A stretch of 18,182 nucleotides of DNA. Origin: an uncultured Clostridia bacterium. Lineage in GTDB: Bacteria; Bacillota; Clostridia; Christensenellales; Aristaeellaceae. The notes under the pieces are model-generated. The model searched no databases, was not told the origin of the DNA, and saw only the letters and a program-made list of their open reading frames with translations. Position numbers and translations under genes: made by a program. The stretch spans positions 1-18,182 of the forward strand of contig CAKUKP010000066.1 of assembly GCA_934663625.1 (NCBI GenBank), in the 5' to 3' direction. Every line of letters starts with the position of its first letter. Within the stretch, counting starts at the first letter, position 1. Positions 7,451-14,501 of this stretch are shown here, in pieces.

Positions 7451-8122
7451 ATGGAAGAAAACAAGCGCGAAAATCAGGATGCGCAGGCGGAAAACGCCGC
7501 TGAAAATCAGGAAGAAACCGTAAAGGCCAAAAAGAGCGCGGCGCAGCCGCCGAAAAAGAACTGGAAAAAGGAAGCGCGCGAATGGATCATGGCGATCGCG
7601 GTAGCGCTGATGGTGGTCTTTTTCATTCGGGGCTTCATGTTCCAGATCATCCGCGTGGACGGAAAATCCATGTATGATACGCTGGACGATAACGAACGTC
7701 TGTTCGTTACGGTGTACGATGTGCGCTTCGGCACGGTCGATCGCGATGATATTGTGATCTGCCACTATCCGAACCGCGGCAATACGAATTTCGTCAAGCG
7801 CGTGGTCGCCGTGCCCGGCGATACGCTCTATTGCAAGGACGGCGTGACGCACGTGGTATACGAAACCACGGATGAAAGCGGCGCGACCGTAACGGTAGAC
7901 GAAATGCTGGACGAAAACAACAAATACAATTATTTCCTTGGCAATGCCGGAGATTACAGCGATTTCACGCTGGGCGAAAATCAGTATTTCGTGGTAGGCG
8001 ACAACCGCTACAACAGCCACGATTCCCGCGCGGGCGATGTCGGCCCCATCACCGGCGATATGATCGTAGGTCACGTGCGCAGCGTAATCTGGCCGCTTAG
8101 CAGCATCCGCACCGTAGAATAA
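7451..8122 (+). CDS. lepB: Signal peptidase I (second of two)
   Basis: 223 aa. Same enzyme family as the preceding gene, with catalytic S73 in VDGKSMYDTL, lysine K116 in FVKRVVAVPGD and box GDNRYNSHDSR. A hydrophilic cytosolic tail of about 40 residues, rich in E, N, Q and K, precedes the single membrane helix (~46-64). An insertion around residues 135-165 (TDESGATVTVDEML and following acidic residues) is absent from its neighbour and may form an extra surface flap. ATG 7451 sits nine bases after GAGG; ATG 7445, two codons upstream, would be too close. The gap to the previous gene is 16 bp. The pair probably differs in substrate preference. Confidence 0.93.
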   Translation: MEENKRENQDAQAENAAENQEETVKAKKSAAQPPKKNWKKEAREWIMAIAVALMVVFFIRGFMFQIIRVDGKSMYDTLDDNERLFVTVYDVRFGTVDRDDIVICHYPNRGNTNFVKRVVAVPGDTLYCKDGVTHVVYETTDESGATVTVDEMLDENNKYNYFLGNAGDYSDFTLGENQYFVVGDNRYNSHDSRAGDVGPITGDMIVGHVRSVIWPLSSIRTVE

Positions 8123-8138
8123 TCGAAGGGAGCATTCC

Positions 8139-9656
8139 ATGGCGAAAAAAAAGGTAAGCAGGCAAAAGCTGATTCGGCTGATCGCAATCGTTCTGGCGGC
8201 GCTGCTGGCGGGCGGCGCGATCGTATCCGCCGTGATTTCCCTCGCCTACGCCGAGGAGAGCGCGCCTGTGCAGAATCATTACGCATTCGAAATTGAATAT
8301 CTGGAAAACGAACAGGCGCTGCGAATTTCGCAGCGCCTTGCGTATACAAATGAAACCGGCGGGCATCTGGATCGCGTGATCTTCTATGCGCCCGCAAACC
8401 TGATGCGCCGCCAGAGCGCGCTTGCATACAATGATGCGGCGGCGGATTGCTATCCCTATGGATATGCGCCGGGCGGCATCGATCTGACCAAGGTGCATGT
8501 AAACGGCGCGCAGACGGATTACGGCTTTCAGGGCGAAAATGAAATGTATCTGCGCGTCGCCTGCGATCTGGATGCGGGCGATGTGTGCGAATTTGAATTT
8601 GATTACTATCTGCTGCTCACGCAGAACCGCGCGTTCGCCGGTGTGAACGCCATGGATGTACAGCTTTCCGATTTCTATTTCATCGCGGCGGACTACGATA
8701 CGGAAACCGGCGAATTCATATTGAACGCGCCGCTCGCGCATACGCGATACATCGATACGAACCTTGCATCCTACGATGCGGAAATCGCGCTGCCCGCGCG
8801 CTATGATCTCGCCGCCACGGGTACGGAAACAAAATCGGAAACGAACGATACGCGCAATCTATGGACGATTCACGCCGATTCGGCGCGCGCATTCACGCTC
8901 ATCTTCGGGCAGCGCTACCGCGAAAGCGCCGCCGTATCCGAATCCGGCGTGCAGCTTCGGTGCCTGACCAACGCGCGCGGCGCGGCGGATCGCATTCTGC
9001 AAAACGCCGTTCAGGCGATCGATGTGCTGGAGAACTGGTTCGGCGCATTTCCCGCGCGCGATCTGGATATCGTACAGGCGGAAATCGGGCAGGACTGCAT
9101 CATCAACACAGGCAGCATATGGCTATCCGAATCGATCGTCACGGGCGATTCGGATACGCTTGCGCACGTCCTGTTCCGCGCACTCGCGCAGCAGTATTTC
9201 GGGCTTACCGCGTGCGCAAAGCCCGTATCGGACGCATGGCTCTCCGATTCCATATGCGAATACGCAGCTTATCTGCTGACGTGGGAATTGGACGGGCGCG
9301 ATACATACCTGCGCGCGTTGAATCAAAACATCGTACCCTCGCTTCAGCTGACCATTCCGGGCGGCCTGTCGGTTACGAGCGAGGCGACGCTGTTCACCGC
9401 CGACGAATACGATATCGTTGTGCGCGATCGCGGCGCGGCGGTGTTTCATGAACTCGCCACCGCGATGGGGCGCGATCAGCTGATTCAGGGGCTGCGCATT
9501 TTCTACCAGAAGGGGCTTTCGGTGCATCGGCTGACGGAAATCGATCTGACTGACGCATTCAAAGAAGCCAGCGGCAAAAGCTGGGAGGCTTTCCTGACCG
9601 ACTGGCTGTTTAACGTTGATGAATATGTGAATCAATCCATCGACTGGCTGGATTGA
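8139..9656 (+). CDS. Exported M1-aminopeptidase-like protein with destroyed zinc site
   Basis: 505 aa. A basic start (KKKVSRQK), a hydrophobic segment (~11-35) and SLAYA before EES suggest a signal peptide with an A-x-A-type cleavage site, or an uncleaved anchor. Residues ~45-260 are beta-rich like the M1 N-terminal domain. Where M1 enzymes have HExxH-x18-E, this protein has RALAQ (347-351) and D370 in WLSDSICEY at exactly the right spacing, so both histidines and both glutamates are lost. The GxMEN substrate motif is replaced by CIINTGSIWL. The fold therefore seems kept (AVFHELATAMG, IFYQKGL) without peptidase chemistry. It could be a binding or scaffold protein outside the membrane. It is 16 bp after the second signal peptidase gene; SD GAAGGGAG. 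Its 3' end overlaps the convergent gene by 25 bp. Confidence 0.82.
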   Translation: MAKKKVSRQKLIRLIAIVLAALLAGGAIVSAVISLAYAEESAPVQNHYAFEIEYLENEQALRISQRLAYTNETGGHLDRVIFYAPANLMRRQSALAYNDAAADCYPYGYAPGGIDLTKVHVNGAQTDYGFQGENEMYLRVACDLDAGDVCEFEFDYYLLLTQNRAFAGVNAMDVQLSDFYFIAADYDTETGEFILNAPLAHTRYIDTNLASYDAEIALPARYDLAATGTETKSETNDTRNLWTIHADSARAFTLIFGQRYRESAAVSESGVQLRCLTNARGAADRILQNAVQAIDVLENWFGAFPARDLDIVQAEIGQDCIINTGSIWLSESIVTGDSDTLAHVLFRALAQQYFGLTACAKPVSDAWLSDSICEYAAYLLTWELDGRDTYLRALNQNIVPSLQLTIPGGLSVTSEATLFTADEYDIVVRDRGAAVFHELATAMGRDQLIQGLRIFYQKGLSVHRLTEIDLTDAFKEASGKSWEAFLTDWLFNVDEYVNQSIDWLD

Positions 9657-10831
9657 TCCGGCAGCGCATCCGTTTTTGCGTGCGTGATGATCTTCGTGTG
9701 CGACCAATGGCTGTGCGGCAGTTCATCGTACTTCAAAAGCGTTCGGATCACCACCGCGCCGACGGCAATGCTGGGAATCAGGCTGACGATCACGCCGCAC
9801 ACGCTGATCCACACCTGTTCCACATCCGTAAAAATCACCACCGCGACCATTGAAAATGCGACGCTCGCAAGCGATAGCGGCAGCAGCAGATAGATCACGG
9901 TATAGCGCTTCAAAAGCTGGCCCACGGTGGGCGTTTTGCCCGTGTCCTGCGAAATGACCGATATGCGCATCAGCCATTTGCCGATCGTCTTTCCATGAAA
10001 CAGGCGCTGTCCAATGACGAACACCGCGATCGCCCAGACGAAATAGCCGAAAAAGCCGACGGCGACGAACGTGCCGGAATCCATATTCCACAGAAACGCA
10101 GATGCGAACACAACCGTGAAAAAAATGATCCAGTCCACCGTCAATGCCGTCAGGCGGCGCATCAGCGTCACGCGGCGGCCTTTTTCGATGGAAATCTTGT
10201 CCAGCTGTTCGCGCGTAGGCAAAATCGCGCACAACACCGGCGTAATCCAATAGCCGATCATCGCGCCCAGCGTATTATCGATCAGATCATCGATGGAACA
10301 GAATCGATACGCCTTGGGATAGATGAACCACAATCCGGTCAGCTGGGTAATTTCATAAAACAGGCTGATGCACATGCCGATGAGCAGCGTCTGCTTCCAG
10401 CTTTTCCGGAAATAATAGCGCAGAAAAACGCCCAGCGGAATCTGCATGACGATGTTCGCGATGATTTCAAACAGTCCGCCGGAGGTGAGCAGCTTTTTCC
10501 AGTTGGCGAGCGCAATGAAGGTCGCAGGTTCTGAAATCCGAAATCCCGCCTTATGAAACGCATCCGCATAGGATTCAAACGGAATGTATTGAATCGGCTT
10601 CGGCGACATCGCGCGCACCTCTTCGATCGAGGGCAGCGGCAGCACCGTGAGCAGAAACGCGCACATGCTGTACAGGATGAATGCATACACCACCAGCACG
10701 CGCAGCACCGGTATCGATCCGTATTTCCGATATTGATAGATCATGAACGGCAGCGTAAACAAACCGGCGACGGGTATAAACAATACGCAGGCCTGTATGA
10801 TGGTTTCAAGATAGGGCGATAACCTGCTCAT
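9632..10831 (-). CDS. VanZ-like / RDD two-domain membrane protein
   Basis: 399 aa integral membrane protein. Residues ~1-205 are VanZ-like: several helices, then IIANIVMQIPLGVFL, YEITQLTGLWF and the loop RFCSIDDLIDNTLGAMIGY. Residues ~220-375 are an RDD domain beginning RRLTALTVDWIIFF, with GKTIGKWLMRISVIS in its middle. VanZ-family proteins can lower sensitivity to some glycopeptides or lipopeptides; the role of the RDD part is unclear. The VanZ-RDD combination occurs in Firmicutes. ATG 10831 follows GGAG by seven bases; the in-frame ATG at 10861 has no SD and lies at the -10. The C-terminal tail is hydrophilic and overlaps the convergent M1-like gene. Confidence 0.88.
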   Translation of the reverse strand: MSRLSPYLETIIQACVLFIPVAGLFTLPFMIYQYRKYGSIPVLRVLVVYAFILYSMCAFLLTVLPLPSIEEVRAMSPKPIQYIPFESYADAFHKAGFRISEPATFIALANWKKLLTSGGLFEIIANIVMQIPLGVFLRYYFRKSWKQTLLIGMCISLFYEITQLTGLWFIYPKAYRFCSIDDLIDNTLGAMIGYWITPVLCAILPTREQLDKISIEKGRRVTLMRRLTALTVDWIIFFTVVFASAFLWNMDSGTFVAVGFFGYFVWAIAVFVIGQRLFHGKTIGKWLMRISVISQDTGKTPTVGQLLKRYTVIYLLLPLSLASVAFSMVAVVIFTDVEQVWISVCGVIVSLIPSIAVGAVVIRTLLKYDELPHSHWSHTKIITHAKTDALPDQSSQSMD

Positions 10832-10863
10832 TTTCTGATCTCCTTTGAATTGCGGATGCATCC

Positions 10864-10869
10864 ATTATA
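10864..10869 (-). promoter_or_regulatory. Possible -10 box of the VanZ-RDD gene
   Basis: TATAAT on the minus strand, 32 bp before the start codon. No good -35 at 16-18 bp, so this is a weak or uncertain promoter. Confidence 0.4.
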
Positions 10870-10914
10870 ACCCGAATTCATTCCTCCATTCGATCGTTTT
10901 GTTTAAAACCAGGT

Positions 10915-11155
10915 CGCTTTTAACTTACATTGTTGTAAGATACAAGACCAACATAACCCAGTTTAGCATATGGATTCAGCAGATTGACAGACCCTGAGAA
11001 ACGTCGCAAGGCGCGGAGGCAAGCTTGTAAATGAGGGAGTTTAGTAGACCTAAATGACCGAAATTTGCAAGTGTAGCCGACAAAGCAAGCAGAAATTTTC
11101 ACTTCGTCAGAAGTGTTTCAGAAAATTTCTGCGGTTGCGGCGTTTGTCAGCGGTC
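10915..11155. repeat. Structured intergenic element (possible dispersed repeat or RNA)
   Basis: This 330-bp gap has no credible gene but has unusually dense inverted repeats. CTTACA/TGTAAG lie at 10924-10929 and 10934-10939. CTTGTAAAT (11024-11032) pairs, with one G-U, with ATTTGCAAG (11063-11071), enclosing TTTAG/CTAAA (11040-11044, 11050-11054). A 12-bp perfect repeat, 11089-11100 with 11121-11132, encloses ACTTC-GTCA-GAAGT and is itself flanked by GACAAA/TTTGTC (11079-11084, 11143-11148). It follows the HAD gene on the minus strand. It resembles a miniature repeat or structured RNA rather than a simple terminator, because no T-run follows the stems. Confidence 0.5.
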
Positions 11156-11162
11156 TGGCCGA

Positions 11163-11966
11163 TTACAGAAGCCGTTCCAGCGCCGCCGCGATGCCATCCT
11201 CGTTGTTCGAAAGGGTAACGAAATCCGCCGCGGCGCGCACATCTTCCGCCGCGTTGCCCATCGCAACGCCCTGCCCTGCCGCGCGCAGAATCGATATATC
11301 GTTTTCGGAATCGCCGAATGCGATGGTCTGCGCGGGATCGATATGCAGCTTTTCGCATACCTTCAAAAGCGCCGCGCCCTTCCCCACCGTTTTGGGAATA
11401 ATCTCAAGATAGAATGCCGCTGTCTGCACCACGATCAGCTCTGCGGGCAGCATCCGCGCGATTTCGCGCTGCACCTCCGCGATCTGTTCAGGCTGTACCG
11501 ACATCAATATCTTCGCCGGCGCAAAATGGATAAACTCCGCAAGGTTCGGCACGCGTTCGCAGATCATATCGTTGTTTTTGCATTCGTATTCCACCTTGTA
11601 GGCGGCGGGATCAGTAACATAGAAAATCCTGCCGTCGTCCAGAATCGGCGTAACGGGCAAATCTTCCAGCTTTTTCAGCATATCCCGCGCCGTTTCCAGC
11701 GGAATTTCATCCGCAAACAGCGTCTGATTATCGCGCGCGGTTAGAATCCGCCCGCCGTTATACGCCATCAATATGCCGTCGTGCGGCGCCATATCCAGCG
11801 CATCGCGCGAACGATACAGCCCCGGTACGGGGCGCGCGGAGGATATCATCAGCCGAACGCCGCTATCCTGCGCATCGCGCAGCGCACGCAGCGTTGCGGG
11901 CGTGATCTGCTTTAGATCGTTGTACAGCGTTCCATCCAGATCGAGTGCAATCAGCCTGTAATTCAT
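11163..11966 (-). CDS. HAD-superfamily hydrolase, Cof-type phosphatase
   Basis: 267 aa, a typical length for Cof-type (IIB cap) HAD phosphatases, which remove phosphate from sugar phosphates, nucleotides or cofactors in the cytosol. Motif I is LIALDLDGTL (nucleophile D9, acid/base D11). Motif II is the serine in LMISSARP. Motif III is the lysine in KTVGKGAAL. Motif IV is FGDSENDISIL. The middle part (~85-190) is the cap that decides the substrate, which cannot be told here. ATG 11966 overlaps the stop of the CYTH gene by four bases (ATGA), so the two are translationally coupled. Last gene of the four-gene operon that starts with the yugP-like gene. Confidence 0.93.
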   Translation of the reverse strand: MNYRLIALDLDGTLYNDLKQITPATLRALRDAQDSGVRLMISSARPVPGLYRSRDALDMAPHDGILMAYNGGRILTARDNQTLFADEIPLETARDMLKKLEDLPVTPILDDGRIFYVTDPAAYKVEYECKNNDMICERVPNLAEFIHFAPAKILMSVQPEQIAEVQREIARMLPAELIVVQTAAFYLEIIPKTVGKGAALLKVCEKLHIDPAQTIAFGDSENDISILRAAGQGVAMGNAAEDVRAAADFVTLSNNEDGIAAALERLL

Positions 11967-12496
11967 TCCGTTTCCATCCTTTGTTCTATATCTTCGATGT
12001 TTTCCATCGGAATATGGCGGGCGAGCTGCCGGTTTGTATAGCGCTTTTCTGCGGACACATCGCGGATCACCCGCACCCAGTCCGGAAGATCGATTTTCTG
12101 TTCCTCGGAATCAAGCTCGATCTCCAGCGTAGCGCGATCCCGCCAGAAGGAATATACATCGATCTCCAACAGCTGATTATGATACGGCACGCGATAGCGC
12201 GTCTTGTAAATCGGCTGTCCCTGCGGATCCGTTTCCAGCAGCAGGCGATCGTATTCCGATCCGGATATTTCGCGTTCGCTCTCGGCGCGCGTAAGGCTCG
12301 TAATATGGCGCTTGACCGTGTAAAAATACGTTTCGGTTCCATTCTGCGCAACGCGCCGCACGCGCCGCGATTCGCCGTTTTCGCCGTCCGTCAGATAGGT
12401 TTGTACGATTTCCCAGATTTCCGTTTTGGGAAATTCTGAAATCATATTCACATCCGGCATTCGAATTAAGTATTTCCGTTCGATTTCAAGCGCCAT
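11963..12496 (-). CDS. CYTH domain protein (triphosphate tunnel metalloenzyme)
   Basis: 177 aa. The N-terminal signature EIERKYLI (ExExK; E4, E6, K8) defines the CYTH/TTM fold: a beta-barrel tunnel that binds triphosphate with metal ions. Further tunnel residues are visible in RRVRRV, YFYTVKRH, the EREIS strand, LLEIDVYSFWRDRATLEIELDSEEQ and, near the end, DVSAEKRYTNRQLA. In bacteria such proteins are inorganic triphosphatases, class IV adenylate cyclases or thiamine triphosphatases; short Firmicutes members are more often triphosphatases. SD GGAGG is well placed. Coupled to the HAD phosphatase downstream, suggesting a shared phosphate-hydrolysing task. Confidence 0.92.
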   Translation of the reverse strand: MALEIERKYLIRMPDVNMISEFPKTEIWEIVQTYLTDGENGESRRVRRVAQNGTETYFYTVKRHITSLTRAESEREISGSEYDRLLLETDPQGQPIYKTRYRVPYHNQLLEIDVYSFWRDRATLEIELDSEEQKIDLPDWVRVIRDVSAEKRYTNRQLARHIPMENIEDIEQRMETE

Positions 12497-12518
12497 GCTT
12501 TGTTTTCCTCCTGCGAAA

Positions 12519-13571
12519 TCATTCTACCGATTCGCCGTTGACCTCCGTAATATCGCCCGCGGTTACGGTAATTTCCACCTGATCGCCTGTATGGTAATTC
12601 TGCCATTGATCATACGTCATCATCGCCACGTATTGATCGTCCTTCGCCCGCACGGTCATGAAGTAATACTCGCTCTCCGCGCCGGTCTGTTCGTTGGAAG
12701 CCAGCGTGTATTCCGGCCAGTATGGCGCGCTGTCCGTGCCGCTCGCTTCCTCCTCGCGATCGACAACCCATTTATCGATATCATAGCTGTACTTCGTCTG
12801 ATATACGGGTTCATCGCGATAAATCGGCTCGGAATAGGTTTCGGTACGGTATTCCGTGCGGTAGCGCGGCACATCATAGCTGCTCTCCGTAAACGTACCG
12901 TCGCCGTTATCCGAATAGGATGTATAGGTGTCGGTGCCGTCGTAGACCTCCTCCGAAACCGTTCGCGTGCGGGTTTCATAGTGATCCAGCACCTGATCGT
13001 AGTGGTGAATCTCCTGCCGCTGACTGACGACGCGCCCGCCCGCGGGAACGCTCCAATCGGATTCCCGCACCGTGCGGTAGGCTTCGATTTCGATCCGCCG
13101 CTCCCAATCCATGGCGGTCACTTCCGCCTGCATATTGCGCGGCATGAACGCCGAAATCAGCGCGATGACCACCGCCGCGATGATGAAAAGCGGCAGCAGC
13201 CTGCGCCACAGCGGCTTTTTCGCCTTCGGGCGATCGGGCTTTGCCTTGGGCGGCTGCTTCTTTTCCGCCTGCGGATTCGGATTCTTGCCGAAATAATCCG
13301 CCTTGGATTCGGATTTTTCCGCGCCGCAGTTCGCGCAATACGTAAACCGCGCCCGATTCAGGCTGCCGCAGTACGCGCACACCCAGTCCGCGCCCTTGCC
13401 ATATTGCGCCGCCAGTTCCTCATCCAGATAATTGATCTTATCGCCCATATAAAAGCGCGTGCCTTGATCCTGCGGGTGTCCGCAGCACGGGCAATGCTTC
13501 GTCAGCCCGCCGATTGCTTTGGTGCCGCAATACGGGCAATCCCAGAGTCCCTCTACAATGCGATCCGCCAT
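12519..13571 (-). CDS. Zinc-ribbon single-pass membrane protein
   Basis: 350 aa, not a family I can name. The N-terminus has two zinc ribbons: CPYC...CPCC (residues ~12-30) and CAYC...CANC (~65-83). A proline/lysine-rich linker leads to one membrane helix (~120-142, LPLFIIAAVVIALISAF). The remainder is outside and very rich in Y, T, E, D and R, with tandem-like tyrosine repeats (RYRTEYRTETYSEPIYRDEPVYQTKY). The end may be a small beta domain (YVAMMTYDQWQNYHTGDQVEITV). Zinc ribbons inside plus a repeat-rich outer part suggest sensing or scaffolding, which is inference. SD AGGAGAG. It lies 27 bp after the yugP-like gene and 22 bp before the CYTH gene. Confidence 0.85.
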   Translation of the reverse strand: MADRIVEGLWDCPYCGTKAIGGLTKHCPCCGHPQDQGTRFYMGDKINYLDEELAAQYGKGADWVCAYCGSLNRARFTYCANCGAEKSESKADYFGKNPNPQAEKKQPPKAKPDRPKAKKPLWRRLLPLFIIAAVVIALISAFMPRNMQAEVTAMDWERRIEIEAYRTVRESDWSVPAGGRVVSQRQEIHHYDQVLDHYETRTRTVSEEVYDGTDTYTSYSDNGDGTFTESSYDVPRYRTEYRTETYSEPIYRDEPVYQTKYSYDIDKWVVDREEEASGTDSAPYWPEYTLASNEQTGAESEYYFMTVRAKDDQYVAMMTYDQWQNYHTGDQVEITVTAGDITEVNGESVE

Positions 13572-13598
13572 CTTCTCTCTCCTGTTATCGTTTTTGAA

Positions 13599-14288
13599 TC
13601 AATCTCTTCTCCGGCCGCTGCCCTGCGTAATCAGAATCAGCCGCAGCAGCTGCAATATCGAGGAAAACAGCGCCGCGACATAGGTAAGCGCCGCCGCCTT
13701 CAGCACCTTGCGCGCACCATCCATTTCGTTTCCCACCAACAGATTCTGCCCTTCCAGCACGCGCAGCGCCCGCGCGGACGCATTAAATTCCACCGGCAGC
13801 GTGATCAGCTGAAACAGCACCACCAGTGAAAACAGCACCACGCCGATCTGGGCGATGTTGGGTCTGCCCAGAATCAGACCGATTACGATCACCGGCCACG
13901 ACAGAAACGAACCGAAATTCGCCGCCGGAACGGACAAGGTGCGCAATTTCAGCGGCGCATAATCCTCCTGATGCTGAATCGCATGGCCGCATTCGTGCGC
14001 CGCCACGCCGATTGCCGCCACCGAAGTGGAATTGTATACGCTGTCGGACAGGCGCAGCACGCGCTCCGACGGCGAATAATGGTCGGTCAGATTGCCGCGC
14101 ACGTGTTCGATGCGCACATCATCGATTCCGGCGCTGCGCAGGATGGCCTCTGCGCAATCTCGCGCCGTCAGCCCGCGTTCGCTCATCACGCGGCTGTATT
14201 TTCTGTAAGTGGCGTTTACGTTGATCGATGCGATGGCGCAGATCAGCGCGCCGATGATCACCAGAATGTACGTAGAATCCCAGAACAT
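13599..14288 (-). CDS. YugP-like membrane zinc metallopeptidase
   Basis: 229 aa. An N-terminal helix (~7-25), then a soluble part with the zinc-binding motif HECGHAIQH (H98-E99-H102), then further hydrophobic helices (~120-165 and near 200-220). The pattern RVLRLSDSVYNSTSVAAIGVAAHECGHA followed by a conserved N/E-containing PVEFNASARAL matches the Zn_protease_2 (YugP) family of Firmicutes. Substrate and role are not known; membrane-bound zinc proteases of this kind are thought to act in envelope quality control. ATG 14288 is preceded by GGAGGAG; an in-frame ATG at 14375 would start inside the promoter region. First gene of the operon. Confidence 0.92.
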   Translation of the reverse strand: MFWDSTYILVIIGALICAIASINVNATYRKYSRVMSERGLTARDCAEAILRSAGIDDVRIEHVRGNLTDHYSPSERVLRLSDSVYNSTSVAAIGVAAHECGHAIQHQEDYAPLKLRTLSVPAANFGSFLSWPVIVIGLILGRPNIAQIGVVLFSLVVLFQLITLPVEFNASARALRVLEGQNLLVGNEMDGARKVLKAAALTYVAALFSSILQLLRLILITQGSGRRRD

Positions 14289-14333
14289 ATTTTCTCCTCC
14301 CCATTCGGTATTTGCTTCCATTTTGTGTTCCTT

Positions 14334-14362
14334 ATTATAGCATGGATTGGCGATCCTGTCCA
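14334..14362 (-). promoter_or_regulatory. Strong sigma-A promoter of the yugP-zinc ribbon-CYTH-HAD operon
   Basis: On the minus strand TGGACA (14357-14362), 17 bases, then perfect TATAAT (14334-14339), 45 bp before the start codon of the metallopeptidase. No other promoter is evident within the operon, whose gene gaps are 27 bp, 22 bp and a 4-bp overlap. Confidence 0.85.
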
Positions 14363-14501
14363 CAAATCGCCGCAAAATCCGTTTTCAGAAAAATTAACGC
14401 CAGATGCGATGTTCGGCGGTTGATTTTCAGTGCGTTCAGTAGGATGATATAGGGGTAAGATTTGTGCATTTATTCGACGAACATGAAAGAGGCGTTTCCA
14501 T

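Noticed and set aside
10920..11102. 60-codon frame in the structured gap
   Set aside because: Lies over nested inverted repeats, no SD, no protein-like sequence.
14376..14501. Purine riboswitch or promoter before guaA
   Set aside because: No aptamer-like pairing; candidate boxes (TTGATT, TAAGAT) have poor spacing.
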